This document shows positions 15,199 through 24,352 of a stretch of 64,000 nucleotides of DNA, piece after piece. Where the stretch lies: assembly GCA_963774555.1 (NCBI GenBank), contig CAVZFL010000002.1, positions 868,001 through 932,000 on the forward strand, in the 5' to 3' direction. How positions within the stretch are numbered: position 1 is the first letter of the stretch; each line of letters starts with the position of its first letter. The notes beneath the pieces are model-generated. The model was not told where the DNA came from, did no database searches, and saw only the letters and a list, made by a program, of their open reading frames with translations. The position numbers and the translations under genes are program-made. This DNA is from VRUE01 sp963774555. Lineage in GTDB: Bacteria; Actinomycetota; Thermoleophilia; Solirubrobacterales; 70-9.

Positions 15199-16787
15199 AC
15201 CGGCATCACCCCGTGTCTCTTCTTCGGCTTTTCCACATGCTTGTCTTTCGCCATGCGCAGCGCCTTGACGATCGTCGGCCGCGTCTCGCGCGGGTCGATC
15301 ACGTCGTCGATCACGGCGTTGCCGGCGGCGATGTAGGGGTCGATCTGCTGGCGGACCGCGTTCAGCATCGACTCGCGGGTCGCCTCGGGATCGTCGGAGG
15401 CCTCGATCATCGAGCGGCCGATGATGTTGACCGCGCCCTCGGCACCCATCACCGAGATCTCGGCTCCCGGCCAGGCGACGATCAGGTCGGGCTCATACGC
15501 CTTGCCGCACATCACGTAGTAGCCGGCGCCGTAGGCCTTGCGCACGATCACCGTCACCTTCGGCACCGTGGCGCGGCTGACGGCGTAGAGCATCTTCGCC
15601 CCGTGGCGGATGATCCCGGCGTGCTCGACTTTGGCGCCGACCATGAAGCCGGGCACGTCCTGGAGGAAGACGAGCGGGATGTTGAAGGCGTCGCAGAGGT
15701 TGATGAAGCGCGCCGCCTTGTCGGCCGAGTCGTTGTCGAGGATGCCGGCCAGCTGCTTGGGCTGGTTGGCGACGATCCCCGCCGGCTGGCCGCCGAAGCG
15801 GGCGAAGCAGGTGATCAGCGTCTTGGCGAACTTCGGCTTGATGTCGAAGAACTCGCCGTCGTCGACGATCTCGCGGATCACGTCGTACATGTCGTAGGGC
15901 TGCCGCGAGGAGTCCGGGACGATCTCCATCAGCTTCTCCGACTGGCGGTCGTCCGGATCGGCGCTCTCGATCACCGGCGGCTTCAGCTCGCAGTTGGTCG
16001 GGAAGTAGGAGAGGTAGCGCTTGACCGCCCAGATGCACTCCTCGTCGTCCTTCACCTCGAGGTCCCCCACGCCCGATTTCCGGCAGTGGACCTTGGCGCC
16101 GCCGAGCTCCTCCATCGTGATGTCCTCGCCGGTGACGGCCTTGGTCAGGTGCGGGCCGGCGAGCGCCATCGCTCCCTGGCCGGAGACCATCGGCACGAAG
16201 TCGGCGAGCGCCGGGATGTAGGCGGTGCCGGCGGCACAGGGGCCCATCATCGCCGCCACCATCGGGATCACGCCCGACATCTCGACCTCCTCGCGGAAGA
16301 GGTGGCCGGAGCCGGCGAAGAGCGAGCCCGCCGCCTCCTGGATCCGGGCGCCGGCGGAGTCGAGCAGCCAGATGAAGGGCATCCGCTTGGAGAGGGCCAT
16401 CTCGCGCAGGCGGGTGACCTTGAGCTCGCCGGTCATCCCCATCGAGCCGGCCATCACGGTGAAGTCGTAGGCGGCGACACAGCAGGGGCGGCCGTCGACG
16501 TCGCCCCAGCCGGTGATCACGCCGTCGGCCGGCGCCTCCTTGCCCTCCATCGCCCGCTGGGCGAAGTGGGGGCGGCCGTGGATGCCCATCTCGACGAAGG
16601 TGCCCTCGTCGACCAGCAGCGCGATCCGCTCGCGGGCGGTCAGCTTGCCGCGCTCGTGCTGCTTGGCGATCTTCTCCTCGCCGCCGCCGAGCTTCGCCTT
16701 CTCGCGCCGCTCGTGCAGCTGCTCGGTCAACTCGCCGAGCGGGGCCGTGCCCGGTAGCAGGTGCTTCGTCTCTTGCTCGGTCGCCAC
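15195..16787 (-). CDS. Acyl-CoA carboxylase, carboxyltransferase (beta) subunit
   Basis: A 530-residue carboxyltransferase of the propionyl/methylcrotonyl/geranyl-CoA carboxylase type. It carries carboxyl-biotin to an acyl-CoA. N-terminal and C-terminal crotonase-fold halves are both complete, with the oxyanion-hole glycines around GPCAAGTAYIPAL and GAGYYVMCGKAY. The GTG at 16787 lies two bases after the hydratase stop. No biotin-carboxylase subunit is in the window. The context of IVD-like dehydrogenases and a hydratase favours a methylcrotonyl-CoA-type substrate, but propionyl or other branched acyl-CoAs remain possible. Confidence 0.9.
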   Translation of the reverse strand: MATEQETKHLLPGTAPLGELTEQLHERREKAKLGGGEEKIAKQHERGKLTARERIALLVDEGTFVEMGIHGRPHFAQRAMEGKEAPADGVITGWGDVDGRPCCVAAYDFTVMAGSMGMTGELKVTRLREMALSKRMPFIWLLDSAGARIQEAAGSLFAGSGHLFREEVEMSGVIPMVAAMMGPCAAGTAYIPALADFVPMVSGQGAMALAGPHLTKAVTGEDITMEELGGAKVHCRKSGVGDLEVKDDEECIWAVKRYLSYFPTNCELKPPVIESADPDDRQSEKLMEIVPDSSRQPYDMYDVIREIVDDGEFFDIKPKFAKTLITCFARFGGQPAGIVANQPKQLAGILDNDSADKAARFINLCDAFNIPLVFLQDVPGFMVGAKVEHAGIIRHGAKMLYAVSRATVPKVTVIVRKAYGAGYYVMCGKAYEPDLIVAWPGAEISVMGAEGAVNIIGRSMIEASDDPEATRESMLNAVRQQIDPYIAAGNAVIDDVIDPRETRPTIVKALRMAKDKHVEKPKKRHGVMPV

Positions 16788-16789
16788 GC

Positions 16790-17572
16790 CTACCGTCCCT
16801 TCCACTGCGGATCGCGTTTCTCGAAGAATGCGGTGACGCCCTCGACGATGTCCTCGGTCGAGAAGGTGAGCGAGAGCTGGGAGCGCAGGTAGTCGAGCGC
16901 GTCGTCGACCGCCATGTCCTGCTGGCGGTACATCGCGTCGTGGCCGAGCCGCATCAGCACCGGGCTCTTCGAGGCCAGCTTCGTCGCCCAATCGGCAACC
17001 GCAGCGTCGAACTCCCCGGCCGCGACGACCTTGTTGGCGAGCCCGTGCTCGACCGCCTGCTCGGCGCTCAGCCGCTCGCCCAGCAGCATCATCTCGTTGA
17101 CCTTCTTGCGCGGGACGTTGCGGTAGATGATCGCCATGATCATGTAGGGGAAGGCGCCGACGTTGATCTCCGGCGTGCCGAAGGTGGCGCCCTCTTTGGC
17201 GATCAGCAGGTCGCAGGAGAGGGCGAGGCCCATCCCCCCCGCCAGCACGTGGCCGTTGGCGGCGCAGAGGCTCGGCTTGCCGAGGCGCGGCATCAGCCGG
17301 AAGAATTCGAGGAAGAGGTCTGTGGCGAAGTGTTTGGCGACGAGGGGGACTTCGGCCGCGAAGCCGCCCAGGTCGGCGCCGGCGCAGAAGACCTTGTCCC
17401 CCGCCCCGGTCAGCACGACCGCCCGCACGTCCTCGGAGTCGCGCGCAGTCTTCATCGCGTCGACCAGCTCGGCCAGCATCTGCCCGGAGAGCATGTTGCG
17501 CTTCTCCGGGTTGTTCAGCATCACCGTGGCGACGCCCTCGGCGACCTCGTACTTGACGACCTCGTAGTCCAT
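16790..17572 (-). CDS. Enoyl-CoA hydratase/isomerase family protein
   Basis: A 260-residue crotonase-fold enzyme that adds water to, or isomerises, a 2-enoyl-CoA. Oxyanion-hole motifs are VFCAGADLGGF and NGHVLAGGMGLALSCDLLIA; TPEINVGAFPYMI holds the acidic position used by hydratases. It is the first gene of the minus-strand acyl-CoA operon, divergent from an acyl-CoA dehydrogenase. By analogy with liu clusters it may act as the methylglutaconyl-CoA hydratase, which is an inference from neighbours only. Confidence 0.9.
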   Translation of the reverse strand: MDYEVVKYEVAEGVATVMLNNPEKRNMLSGQMLAELVDAMKTARDSEDVRAVVLTGAGDKVFCAGADLGGFAAEVPLVAKHFATDLFLEFFRLMPRLGKPSLCAANGHVLAGGMGLALSCDLLIAKEGATFGTPEINVGAFPYMIMAIIYRNVPRKKVNEMMLLGERLSAEQAVEHGLANKVVAAGEFDAAVADWATKLASKSPVLMRLGHDAMYRQQDMAVDDALDYLRSQLSLTFSTEDIVEGVTAFFEKRDPQWKGR

Positions 17573-17682
17573 CGGCCCGGGACCATAGCCGAACTGCGCT
17601 GTAAGTAGGAAGTGCTACTGTCCACGGCGGATTTCCGGCGGCCGTGCCGCCCATACGAACCAGCGAACGAGGAGAGAGACCC

Positions 17683-18900
17683 ATGGCGACCGCGACGACC
17701 AACGGCTCCAAAGTCATCAAGCCCGACCACGAGGCGGGCCGCAAGCACTTCATCTTCAGCCAGGAGCACGAAGACCTGCGCGAGTCGATGCAGTCGTGGG
17801 TGAAGAAGGAGCTGTGGCCGCACCGCAACGAGTGGGAGGACACCTACTGGGACTCCGCCGCGATAAAGCGCGCCGGAGAGCTCGGCTTCCTCGGCCTCTG
17901 CTTCCCCGAGGAGTACGGCGGCCAGGGCGGCGACTACTTCTACTCGCTGGTCCGCGCCGAGTGCATGAGCTACTCCGGGTCCGGCGGCACCAACATGGGC
18001 TTCGCCGTGCAGAGCGACATGGTCCTGCCGCCGATCCACCTGCTCGGCACCGAGGAGCAGAAGCGCAAGTACCTCGAACCGGGCCTCAAGGGCGAGAAGA
18101 TCGGCTGCATCGCGATCACCGAGCCGGGCGCCGGCTCCGACGTCGCCGGCATCCGCACCAGCGCGATCCTCGACGGCGACGAATACGTGATCAACGGCTC
18201 CAAGACCTTCATCACCAACGGCCCGCGCGCCGACTTCATCGTCCTCGTCACCAAGACCGACCCCAGCGCCCGCCACGAGGGCATCACCCTCTTCGTGTTG
18301 CCGCTGCGCGACGAGGAGGGCAACCACGTGCCCGGCTTCACCGTCTCGGCCGAGCTGGAGAAGATGGGGATGCACGCCTCAGACACCGGCGAGCTCTCCT
18401 TCGAAGACGTCCGCGTCCCGGCCGACGCCGTGCTGGGCGAGGTCGGCAAGGGCTTCTACCACATCGCCTGGGAGCTCCAGGGCGAGCGCCTGGTCGCAGC
18501 CGCCGGCTGCCATGCGGGGGCCGAGCGGATGATCGAGAAGACGATCGAGTACGCCAAGGAGCGCGAAGCCTTCGGCCGCCCGATCGGCAAATTCCAGGCC
18601 CTCCGCCACAAGATCGCCGAGATGGCGACGAAGACCGAGGCGGCTAAGCAGTTCACCTACGCCACCGCCTGGCGCTTCGCCAACGGCGAGTACCCGGTGC
18701 GCGAGATCACGATGGCCAAGCTCAACGCCTCCCGCATCGCCTGCGAAGTGGCCGACGACGCCGTCCAGATCCTCGGCGGCTATGGCTACATGAAGGAGTA
18801 CGAGATCGAGCGCGCCTTCCGCGACGTGCGCCTCAACCGCATCGGCGCCGGCACCGACGAGGTGATGCTCGACGTGATCGGGCGGAGCTACGGGCTGTAG
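17683..18900 (+). CDS. Acyl-CoA dehydrogenase (isovaleryl-CoA dehydrogenase-like)
   Basis: A 405-residue flavoenzyme oxidising acyl-CoA to 2-enoyl-CoA. The ATG at 17683 follows a strong GAGGAGAG ribosome site. Family motifs are ITEPGAGSDVAG, YVINGSKTFITNG (FAD contacts), REAFGRPIGKFQ and QILGGYGYMKEYEIERAFRD. At the C-terminus the short/medium-chain catalytic YEGT motif is replaced by GAGTDEV, the form seen in isovaleryl-CoA dehydrogenase. It is divergent from the hydratase-carboxylase operon, with which it probably shares a pathway. Confidence 0.9.
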   Translation: MATATTNGSKVIKPDHEAGRKHFIFSQEHEDLRESMQSWVKKELWPHRNEWEDTYWDSAAIKRAGELGFLGLCFPEEYGGQGGDYFYSLVRAECMSYSGSGGTNMGFAVQSDMVLPPIHLLGTEEQKRKYLEPGLKGEKIGCIAITEPGAGSDVAGIRTSAILDGDEYVINGSKTFITNGPRADFIVLVTKTDPSARHEGITLFVLPLRDEEGNHVPGFTVSAELEKMGMHASDTGELSFEDVRVPADAVLGEVGKGFYHIAWELQGERLVAAAGCHAGAERMIEKTIEYAKEREAFGRPIGKFQALRHKIAEMATKTEAAKQFTYATAWRFANGEYPVREITMAKLNASRIACEVADDAVQILGGYGYMKEYEIERAFRDVRLNRIGAGTDEVMLDVIGRSYGL

Positions 18901-18902
18901 GA

Positions 18903-19043
18903 CTACCTGACCAGCAGCGCGGCAATGTCGCCCAACTCCACGAGCCAAGTCAGCGCGATCAATCGATGCGCCCAGCGGCGGAATTCCTGTCTGTCGCTGG
19001 AGACCACATCGAGTCTCTGGCGAATACGGTTTCTCAATCCCAT
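18903..19043 (-). CDS. Possible 46-residue basic protein between the two dehydrogenases
   Basis: The only open frame in the 187-bp gap runs from ATG 19043 to TAG 18903 and encodes MGLRNRIRQRLDVVSSDRQE, then a mixed hydrophobic helix ending in DIAALLVR. It has a plausible amphipathic-to-membrane layout but no clear ribosome site and no family I recognise. The gap is slightly AT-richer than its surroundings. It may equally be non-coding spacer. Confidence 0.25.
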   Translation of the reverse strand: MGLRNRIRQRLDVVSSDRQEFRRWAHRLIALTWLVELGDIAALLVR

Positions 19044-19087
19044 GGCTCAAGAGTAATTCTGGATTTCTTGAAACCAGTGAGACGAAT

Positions 19088-20275
19088 ATGAGTGAGAGCA
19101 GCGTTATCCGGGACAAAGGTCAGCGTGCCACTCTCCCCCCCTTCGGCGAGGAGCATGAGGAGCTGCGGGAGACCGTTCGCCGCTTCGTCTCGAAGGAGAT
19201 CGCGCCCAACGTCGACGAGTGGGAGGAGGCGCGGGAATTCCCCCGAGAGCTCTACGGGCGCTGTGCCGAGCTGGGCTTCCTCGGGCTGAAGTTCCCGGAG
19301 GAGTACGGCGGCCAGGGCGGCACCCACCTGCACGACGCGATCTGGGTCGAAGAGCTGGCCCGCAGCGGCGGCTCCGGTGGCGTCGCCGCCGGGCTCAACG
19401 CCCACACCTCGATCGCGATGCCGCCGATCTTCAACTTCGGCACGGAGGAGCAGAAGCAGCGCTGGCTGGTACCCGGGATCGCCGGCGAGAAGATCGGCGC
19501 GCTGGGGATCACCGAGCCCGGCGCCGGCTCCGACGTCGCCGGCATCTCCACCTTCGCGCAGCGGGTGGAGGGCGGCTACGTCGTCAACGGCTCCAAGACC
19601 TTCATCACCAACGGCGTCCGCGCCGACTTCCTCGTCTGCGCCTGCAAGACGACCCAGGAGGGCGGCCACGGCGGCATCTCCTTCCTCGTCCTCGAGCGCG
19701 ACATGCCCGGCTACGAGGTGGCGCAGAAGCTGGAGAAGATGGGCTGGCACTCCTCCGACACCGGGGAGCTGGCCTTCACCGACGTCGAGGTGCCGGAGGA
19801 GAACCTGCTCGGCGAGGAGAACGGCGGCTTCAAGCTGATCATGGCCAACTTCGCCTGGGAGCGCCTGCTGATGGCGATCGGCGCGGTCGGCGCGATGCAG
19901 CGCCTGATCGAGAGAACCGTCGAGTATGCCCTCGAGCGCGAAGCCTTCGGCCGCCCCATAGGCAAATTCCAGGCGATCCGCCACCACGTCGCCGAGATGG
20001 CAACCAAGGCCGAGACCTCCCGCGCCCTCACCTACAACGCCCTGCGTCTCTTCCACGAAGGCCAGAACTGCATCCAGGACGTGACCATGGCCAAGCTCGT
20101 AACCCAGCGCGCCGTCCTCGAGATAGCCGACCAATCCCTCCAGATCCACGGCGGCTACGGCTACATGCGCGAGTACGGCATAGAGCGAGCCGTCCGCGAC
20201 GCCCGCCTAGGCCCAATCGGCGGCGGTACCGACGAGGTAATGAAGGAGATCCTCGGCAAGCTGATGGGGCTTTAG
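19088..20275 (+). CDS. Acyl-CoA dehydrogenase, second copy (isovaleryl-CoA dehydrogenase-like)
   Basis: A 395-residue paralogue of the preceding dehydrogenase, sharing EEYGGQGG, ITEPGAGSDVAGIS, VNGSKTFITNGVRADF and REAFGRPIGKFQ. It has the same replacement of the YEGT glutamate (IGGGTDEVM), so it is also of the isovaleryl/long-chain subtype. The two genes are similar but clearly diverged, suggesting different acyl chains rather than a recent duplication. Its stop overlaps that of the convergent DUF262 gene by 4 nt, marking the border between metabolic genes and an accessory region. Confidence 0.9.
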   Translation: MSESSVIRDKGQRATLPPFGEEHEELRETVRRFVSKEIAPNVDEWEEAREFPRELYGRCAELGFLGLKFPEEYGGQGGTHLHDAIWVEELARSGGSGGVAAGLNAHTSIAMPPIFNFGTEEQKQRWLVPGIAGEKIGALGITEPGAGSDVAGISTFAQRVEGGYVVNGSKTFITNGVRADFLVCACKTTQEGGHGGISFLVLERDMPGYEVAQKLEKMGWHSSDTGELAFTDVEVPEENLLGEENGGFKLIMANFAWERLLMAIGAVGAMQRLIERTVEYALEREAFGRPIGKFQAIRHHVAEMATKAETSRALTYNALRLFHEGQNCIQDVTMAKLVTQRAVLEIADQSLQIHGGYGYMREYGIERAVRDARLGPIGGGTDEVMKEILGKLMGL

Positions 20276-22029
20276 GGAGGCGCACCGATCGCCTTAAAGC
20301 CGTCCGAGATCACACTAGCCATGCGGGACCGACGCTCGGGCAGGAAGTCACCGTACTCACAGTCCTGCCAACCCTCCCAGAGGGCATGATTTCTCAAGTC
20401 AGCCTCGGTAAAGCCATCGCGGTAATGTGGCCAATAGTCGTGGGGTGAGCGAGCGCTTATCTCAATGTTGTCCGGCCACTCGACAAACCCCATGTTCGCG
20501 ATCTGATTGACACGAGAAGGATTCGATACGCCTAGCTTTTCCAGGTAGCCCTTGGGAAAGAGATGGTGTCTCTCGATAGCATCCTTCGGCGCGTTGACGC
20601 CCGGGGTCAGGACAGCTCGCAGCTGGATTGGGTGACCCGTGCTGGTAAACGGAAGGCGAGCGTCGAGCACACACAACGCTGCGGAATAAGCGAAAAGCGC
20701 CGGACCACGAGCGGCGGATGTGTTCAACGCCTGGGGGAGCGTGATGCTCCAGTAGTCGTCCGTCAGCGTAGTCCCGACGACCTCATCGAGGCGATTGAGA
20801 AACGCATCGCCGTCACCCGTCTCGCAAAGCGCCTGGACATCCTGGGTGATCCGTGTCTCGAAAGAGCCGGTGTATCGCCCAGTCAACGCCGACATGAAGA
20901 AGTAGCGAGCGATTGGCACTCGCAGTGCGCCATAGTCGATTCCGAACCGGTGCCGCCCAAGCAGGTAGAGCGCGTATGCGAAGACGGCGTTGTTGGCACT
21001 GGATATCTCCTTTTCCCGGTAGAACCCGGCCACCGGCAACGATTTGAGAAACTCATGCCAGGTGGTGAGGTTCAGGGCCTCGGTGATCGCATTGCCGAGC
21101 TCGTTGAACCTCTCCTGGCGCTTCTCGGCAGTTGGCTGGTCGCCTTCATTGAGCACGCCGGAGCGAAGCAATGCGGTGACGGATTCAAGCCTGCCACGCT
21201 GGAAGGCGGTGAGCACCGCAACCCTGAGCAACTGCTCAGGCTCGGGCTTGATTAGGTGGTTGAAGGGAGATGCCTGGTCCCCCGTCGAGCTCTTCGCGGC
21301 TCTCGCGAAACCTTCCAACCGACGCCTGTCCTCCTCGCGGAAGACAGACATTAGGGTGAGGATGAAGTCCGACTGAACCAACTGCGTACCACCCGAGTTG
21401 ATCCGCAGAAAGATCTCGGCGACCTGCTCGTCATTAGCGCTTCCCTCTATCTCGTTGGCGACGAACATGTAGGTGTCGAGACTGTGGATGCGGCTGATTG
21501 CCTGCCGGAGCCGATCCTCCTCCCGATGCGAAACCTCACGTGCCGCCTTTAGTCGCTCGATGAAGCGATTTCCGACCTGCCACTCCGAGTCCACCCAGAG
21601 AGCCGAAATGTCCGGCAGGAACTCAGGGTCCCGCTCAGTCGCCGCGTCCGCCACCTCGAAGCGTCCATCCCGAGGGCGGAAGGCAATCCGAATGAACTCT
21701 TTGGCGAATCGCCGGTTGGTGACTTGGGTGCCGGTGAAGACCGCGTACAGGCTCGTCAAACGCTGCTGGCCGTCGACGATGAAGCGCGTCGGAGCATCCT
21801 GCCTGTCACCCACTCCTACCTGTTTGCTGGCAACGTCGGCAGCTGTGTTCCAGAGCAGGATGTAGCCAACCGGAAAGCCTCGGTACATCGAGTCCAAGAG
21901 ATCGCGCACCTTGCTCTTCTTCCACACGAACGGGCGCTGCAACTCGGGAAGCGCCAGTCGGCCAAGCGCGATGTCGCTGACCAGTTGCTTGACCTGGTAC
22001 CGCGTCTCCTTGAACAACATCTCCGCCAT
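20272..22029 (-). CDS. DUF262 / HNH protein, GmrSD-like
   Basis: A 585-residue protein. The N-terminal DUF262 domain (about residues 1-230) shows LPELQRPFVWKKSKVRDLLDS and the nucleotide-binding signature IVDGQQRLTSLYAV. The C-terminal part (about 470-560) holds a DUF1524/HNH-like nuclease segment, IERHHLFPKGYLEK followed by NQIANMGFV. GmrSD-type enzymes are NTP-dependent restriction systems against modified phage DNA, so phage defence is the likely role. As in many fused forms, both domains are on one chain. Base composition is less GC-rich than the surrounding metabolic genes, in line with acquisition. Confidence 0.85.
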   Translation of the reverse strand: MAEMLFKETRYQVKQLVSDIALGRLALPELQRPFVWKKSKVRDLLDSMYRGFPVGYILLWNTAADVASKQVGVGDRQDAPTRFIVDGQQRLTSLYAVFTGTQVTNRRFAKEFIRIAFRPRDGRFEVADAATERDPEFLPDISALWVDSEWQVGNRFIERLKAAREVSHREEDRLRQAISRIHSLDTYMFVANEIEGSANDEQVAEIFLRINSGGTQLVQSDFILTLMSVFREEDRRRLEGFARAAKSSTGDQASPFNHLIKPEPEQLLRVAVLTAFQRGRLESVTALLRSGVLNEGDQPTAEKRQERFNELGNAITEALNLTTWHEFLKSLPVAGFYREKEISSANNAVFAYALYLLGRHRFGIDYGALRVPIARYFFMSALTGRYTGSFETRITQDVQALCETGDGDAFLNRLDEVVGTTLTDDYWSITLPQALNTSAARGPALFAYSAALCVLDARLPFTSTGHPIQLRAVLTPGVNAPKDAIERHHLFPKGYLEKLGVSNPSRVNQIANMGFVEWPDNIEISARSPHDYWPHYRDGFTEADLRNHALWEGWQDCEYGDFLPERRSRMASVISDGFKAIGAPP

Positions 22030-22136
22030 CGAGGAATGACTCTATTGGAGGGGTGTCGATCTACTTCAGCGCCGAGCCAGGATGGGGTCGTAAGGAGACC
22101 TGGAAAGATGGTGGGGCTTGTAGGGCTTTGCTATTC

Positions 22137-22182
22137 TGTCGATCAAGTCATTTAGCAATATGTTTATCTATATGTCGATCAA
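22137..22182. promoter_or_regulatory. Promoter region of the Xre-RES pair with a 10-bp direct repeat
   Basis: In an AT-rich gap, TGTCGATCAA occurs at 22137-22146 and again at 22173-22182, 36 bp apart. AGGAGA at 22187 provides the ribosome site. Repeated half-sites just upstream of an antitoxin gene suggest autoregulation by the Xre protein. Confidence 0.45.
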
Positions 22183-22203
22183 ATCCAGGAGAATCGCATA
22201 GCC

Positions 22204-22563
22204 ATGGAGGCCGCCGCAAAAACTGGTGCCAGCGCCCTCGCTCGCAAGCTCGACGCGATTCGAGACGAGGCTGGCGTGCAGGGTCGGGAGATCGCGCAGT
22301 TGCTCGGCACTACCCCGCAGACGGTTTCTCGTTGGCGTACCGGCAAGGCCGAGCCTCAGCGCCGCAGTCTCGACCGACTGCTCACCCTTGCATGGCTCGC
22401 CGAGGAGCTTGCCGAGTTCTACCGGCCAGACGAGGCCCGGCTTTGGCTCTTCTCCCCCCATCGACTGCTCGAAGGCCAACGCCCGGCCGACCGCATCGAG
22501 GAGGGCCGCGTCGATGATGTTCTGGCGCTGATCGCTCAGCTTCGAGACGGCAGCTACGCGTAG
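22204..22563 (+). CDS. Xre/MbcA/ParS-type antitoxin
   Basis: A 119-residue antitoxin. Residues ~10-55 are a Xre HTH (GREIAQLLGTTPQTVSRWRTGKAEP). Residues ~75-119 match the MbcA/ParS toxin-binding domain (ARLWLFSPHRLLEGQRPADRIEEGRVDDVLALIAQL). Such proteins neutralise RES-domain toxins, and a RES gene follows 11 nt downstream. It likely represses its own promoter. Confidence 0.9.
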   Translation: MEAAAKTGASALARKLDAIRDEAGVQGREIAQLLGTTPQTVSRWRTGKAEPQRRSLDRLLTLAWLAEELAEFYRPDEARLWLFSPHRLLEGQRPADRIEEGRVDDVLALIAQLRDGSYA

Positions 22564-22574
22564 GGCCCGCAGTC

Positions 22575-23175
22575 GTGGTCCACGATCCTGCGTTGCTCGA
22601 CGCTCTTGAGCGTCTCGATACCGAGAACTGGCAAGGGCGCGTCTTCAGGCACATGCTCGGCTCGGCGTCACCAGAGTTGGCGAACGTGCGAGGGGCGCGA
22701 TGGAACCCGCCGGGGACATCGGCCCTCTACACCAGCCTCACTGAGGCGACGGCCAAAGCCGAGGGAGACCATCTGATCGCCATGCAGCCTGTGCCGCCCC
22801 GAGCGCCGCGGACGATCTACGAACTGGAGATCGCCGTCACGAACCTGCTTGACCTGACAGATACAGCGCGACTCGCAGCCATCGGGATCACCGAGGATGA
22901 CTTCGAGTCGATCCCCTGGGAGCCGTGCCAACGCGTCGGGGGCGCGGTCGCATGGTTGGGCCACGATGGACTGCTCATCCCATCCGTCCGCGGCAGCGGG
23001 GGCTCGAACCTCGTCAATCTTCACCGCCAACCAACCAGCCGGTACCGAGATCGCCGTGCGCGGCAGGTCCGGAGACAACCTCGGCAACTTCTCCGAGACG
23101 CTTCTTTGGCCACACACTCATGCTCTCTCCCCCACCACGGCCGCCATCATCTCCCGCGCAACGTACCGCCTCTGA
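22575..23175 (+). CDS. RES-domain toxin (frameshifted near C-terminus)
   Basis: RES-family toxin, expected to destroy cellular NAD+. The GTG at 22575 begins MVHDPALLDALERL. RES-type positions visible are the Arg in VFRHM and ARWNP, SALYTSLTEATAKAE with the conserved Glu, and the GGSNLV serine region. At 23016/23017 one extra A throws the frame into the antisense of the fic gene. Without it the chain continues as FTANQPAGTEIAVRGRSG and ends at 23175 (199 residues), overlapping the convergent fic gene by 58 nt. If the shift is real, the toxin loses its C-terminal strand, so toxicity could be weakened. Confidence 0.78.
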
Positions 23176-24272
23176 CCTCGCGCGCCCGAATCGGCCTCGG
23201 TCAACACCCCCTGCTCCTCCATCCGCCTGAGCAACCGCAGCGCGGTGGGGCGGCTCACACTCAGCCGATCCTCGATCGATCTGGTCGTGAGCACCGGGTT
23301 CTCGCAGATCAGGTCGACCAGGGTGAGGGCGTTCGGGGTTCCCATCGTCGCCGCCGCCTGGACGTAGCTCTCGCGGAGGGCGATGATTTGCTGGGCTCGC
23401 TGGACCGCATCGTCGGCCTGGGTCTCTACGGCGGTCAGGAACAGGTCGATCCAGGGGATCGGATTGCCGGTCTCGCGGATCGACTGGAGAGCTTCGTAGT
23501 AGTCCTGACGCTGGCGCTCGAGGTAGGCGCTCAGGTAGAGCAGCGGCACGGTGAGCCTGCCGCGGGCGATGAGGAAGAACACGAGCAGGAGCCGCCCGAG
23601 ACGCCCATTGCCGTCGAGGAAGGGATGGATCGTCTCGAACTGGGAGTGGAGGAGAGCGTTCTGCACCAGGAGCGGCAACTCGGACTGCTCGTGGGCGAAC
23701 CGCTCCCAATCGGCGAGGAGGGCTGGCAGCTCCGCGGGCGGCGGGGGCACGAACTGGGCGGTCTCGATTGTCGAGCCTGCTGCCCCGATCCAGTTCTGAC
23801 TCGTGCGCAGCTCGCCGGGGGCGAGCTCGCGGCCGCGGACACCGTCCATCAGGCGGCGGTGCATCTCGCAGAGCAGGCGCGTGCTGAGCGGCAGCTCGTC
23901 GAGGCGCTCGAGCCCCCACCGCATCGCGGCAACGTAGTTGACGACCTCCTCGACGTCGGCGTTCGGGGCCTCGCCGGAGGCGTCGGCCTCGAAGACCTCG
24001 GCCATGCTGGCCTGTGTCCCCTCGATTCGCGTCGAGGAGAGCGCCTCGCGCAGCAGGTAGGGACGGATGAGGAGATCGGGGTTCGGGAGGAGGCGACCGA
24101 CGCCGGCGAGCCGGCCCAGCGCCCCCTCGGCCTCACCGAGCAGGCGCACCGTCGAAGCGGGGAGGTCCAGGGCCCGCGGCATCGTCGTTGGGAAGTAGGC
24201 CACGTAGCCGTGGCGCCCCGGGGTGCGGCGCGCCTCGCCGAACGGGGTCGGTGCGTGTGTCTCGAGCTCCAC
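23118..24272 (-). CDS. Fic family protein (class II, N-terminal inhibitory motif)
   Basis: A 384-residue Fic enzyme, expected to transfer AMP or another phosphate-linked group to target proteins. The Fic motif HPFLDGNGRLGR is complete, so the catalytic His is present. Upstream, SSTRIEG fits the (S/T)xxxE(G/N) inhibitory helix that self-restrains activity. The C-terminal ~70 residues form a winged-helix region. It starts at GTG 24272. It lies between the Xre-RES pair and a lipoprotein gene; a second Fic gene occurs 6 kb away on the other side of a giant secreted protein. Confidence 0.9.
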   Translation of the reverse strand: MELETHAPTPFGEARRTPGRHGYVAYFPTTMPRALDLPASTVRLLGEAEGALGRLAGVGRLLPNPDLLIRPYLLREALSSTRIEGTQASMAEVFEADASGEAPNADVEEVVNYVAAMRWGLERLDELPLSTRLLCEMHRRLMDGVRGRELAPGELRTSQNWIGAAGSTIETAQFVPPPPAELPALLADWERFAHEQSELPLLVQNALLHSQFETIHPFLDGNGRLGRLLLVFFLIARGRLTVPLLYLSAYLERQRQDYYEALQSIRETGNPIPWIDLFLTAVETQADDAVQRAQQIIALRESYVQAAATMGTPNALTLVDLICENPVLTTRSIEDRLSVSRPTALRLLRRMEEQGVLTEADSGARGQRRYVAREMMAAVVGERA

Positions 24273-24352
24273 AGGACCACCATACCCGACTCTACCGTCT
24301 GACGTGCGAAACGTTATAGAGAAGAGATGACCCTAACGCAGCCTTCCCGCGG

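Noticed and set aside
23175..24302. Continuation of the RES reading frame to 575 residues
   Set aside because: Beyond the extra A at 23016 the frame is antisense to fic and loses all RES similarity.
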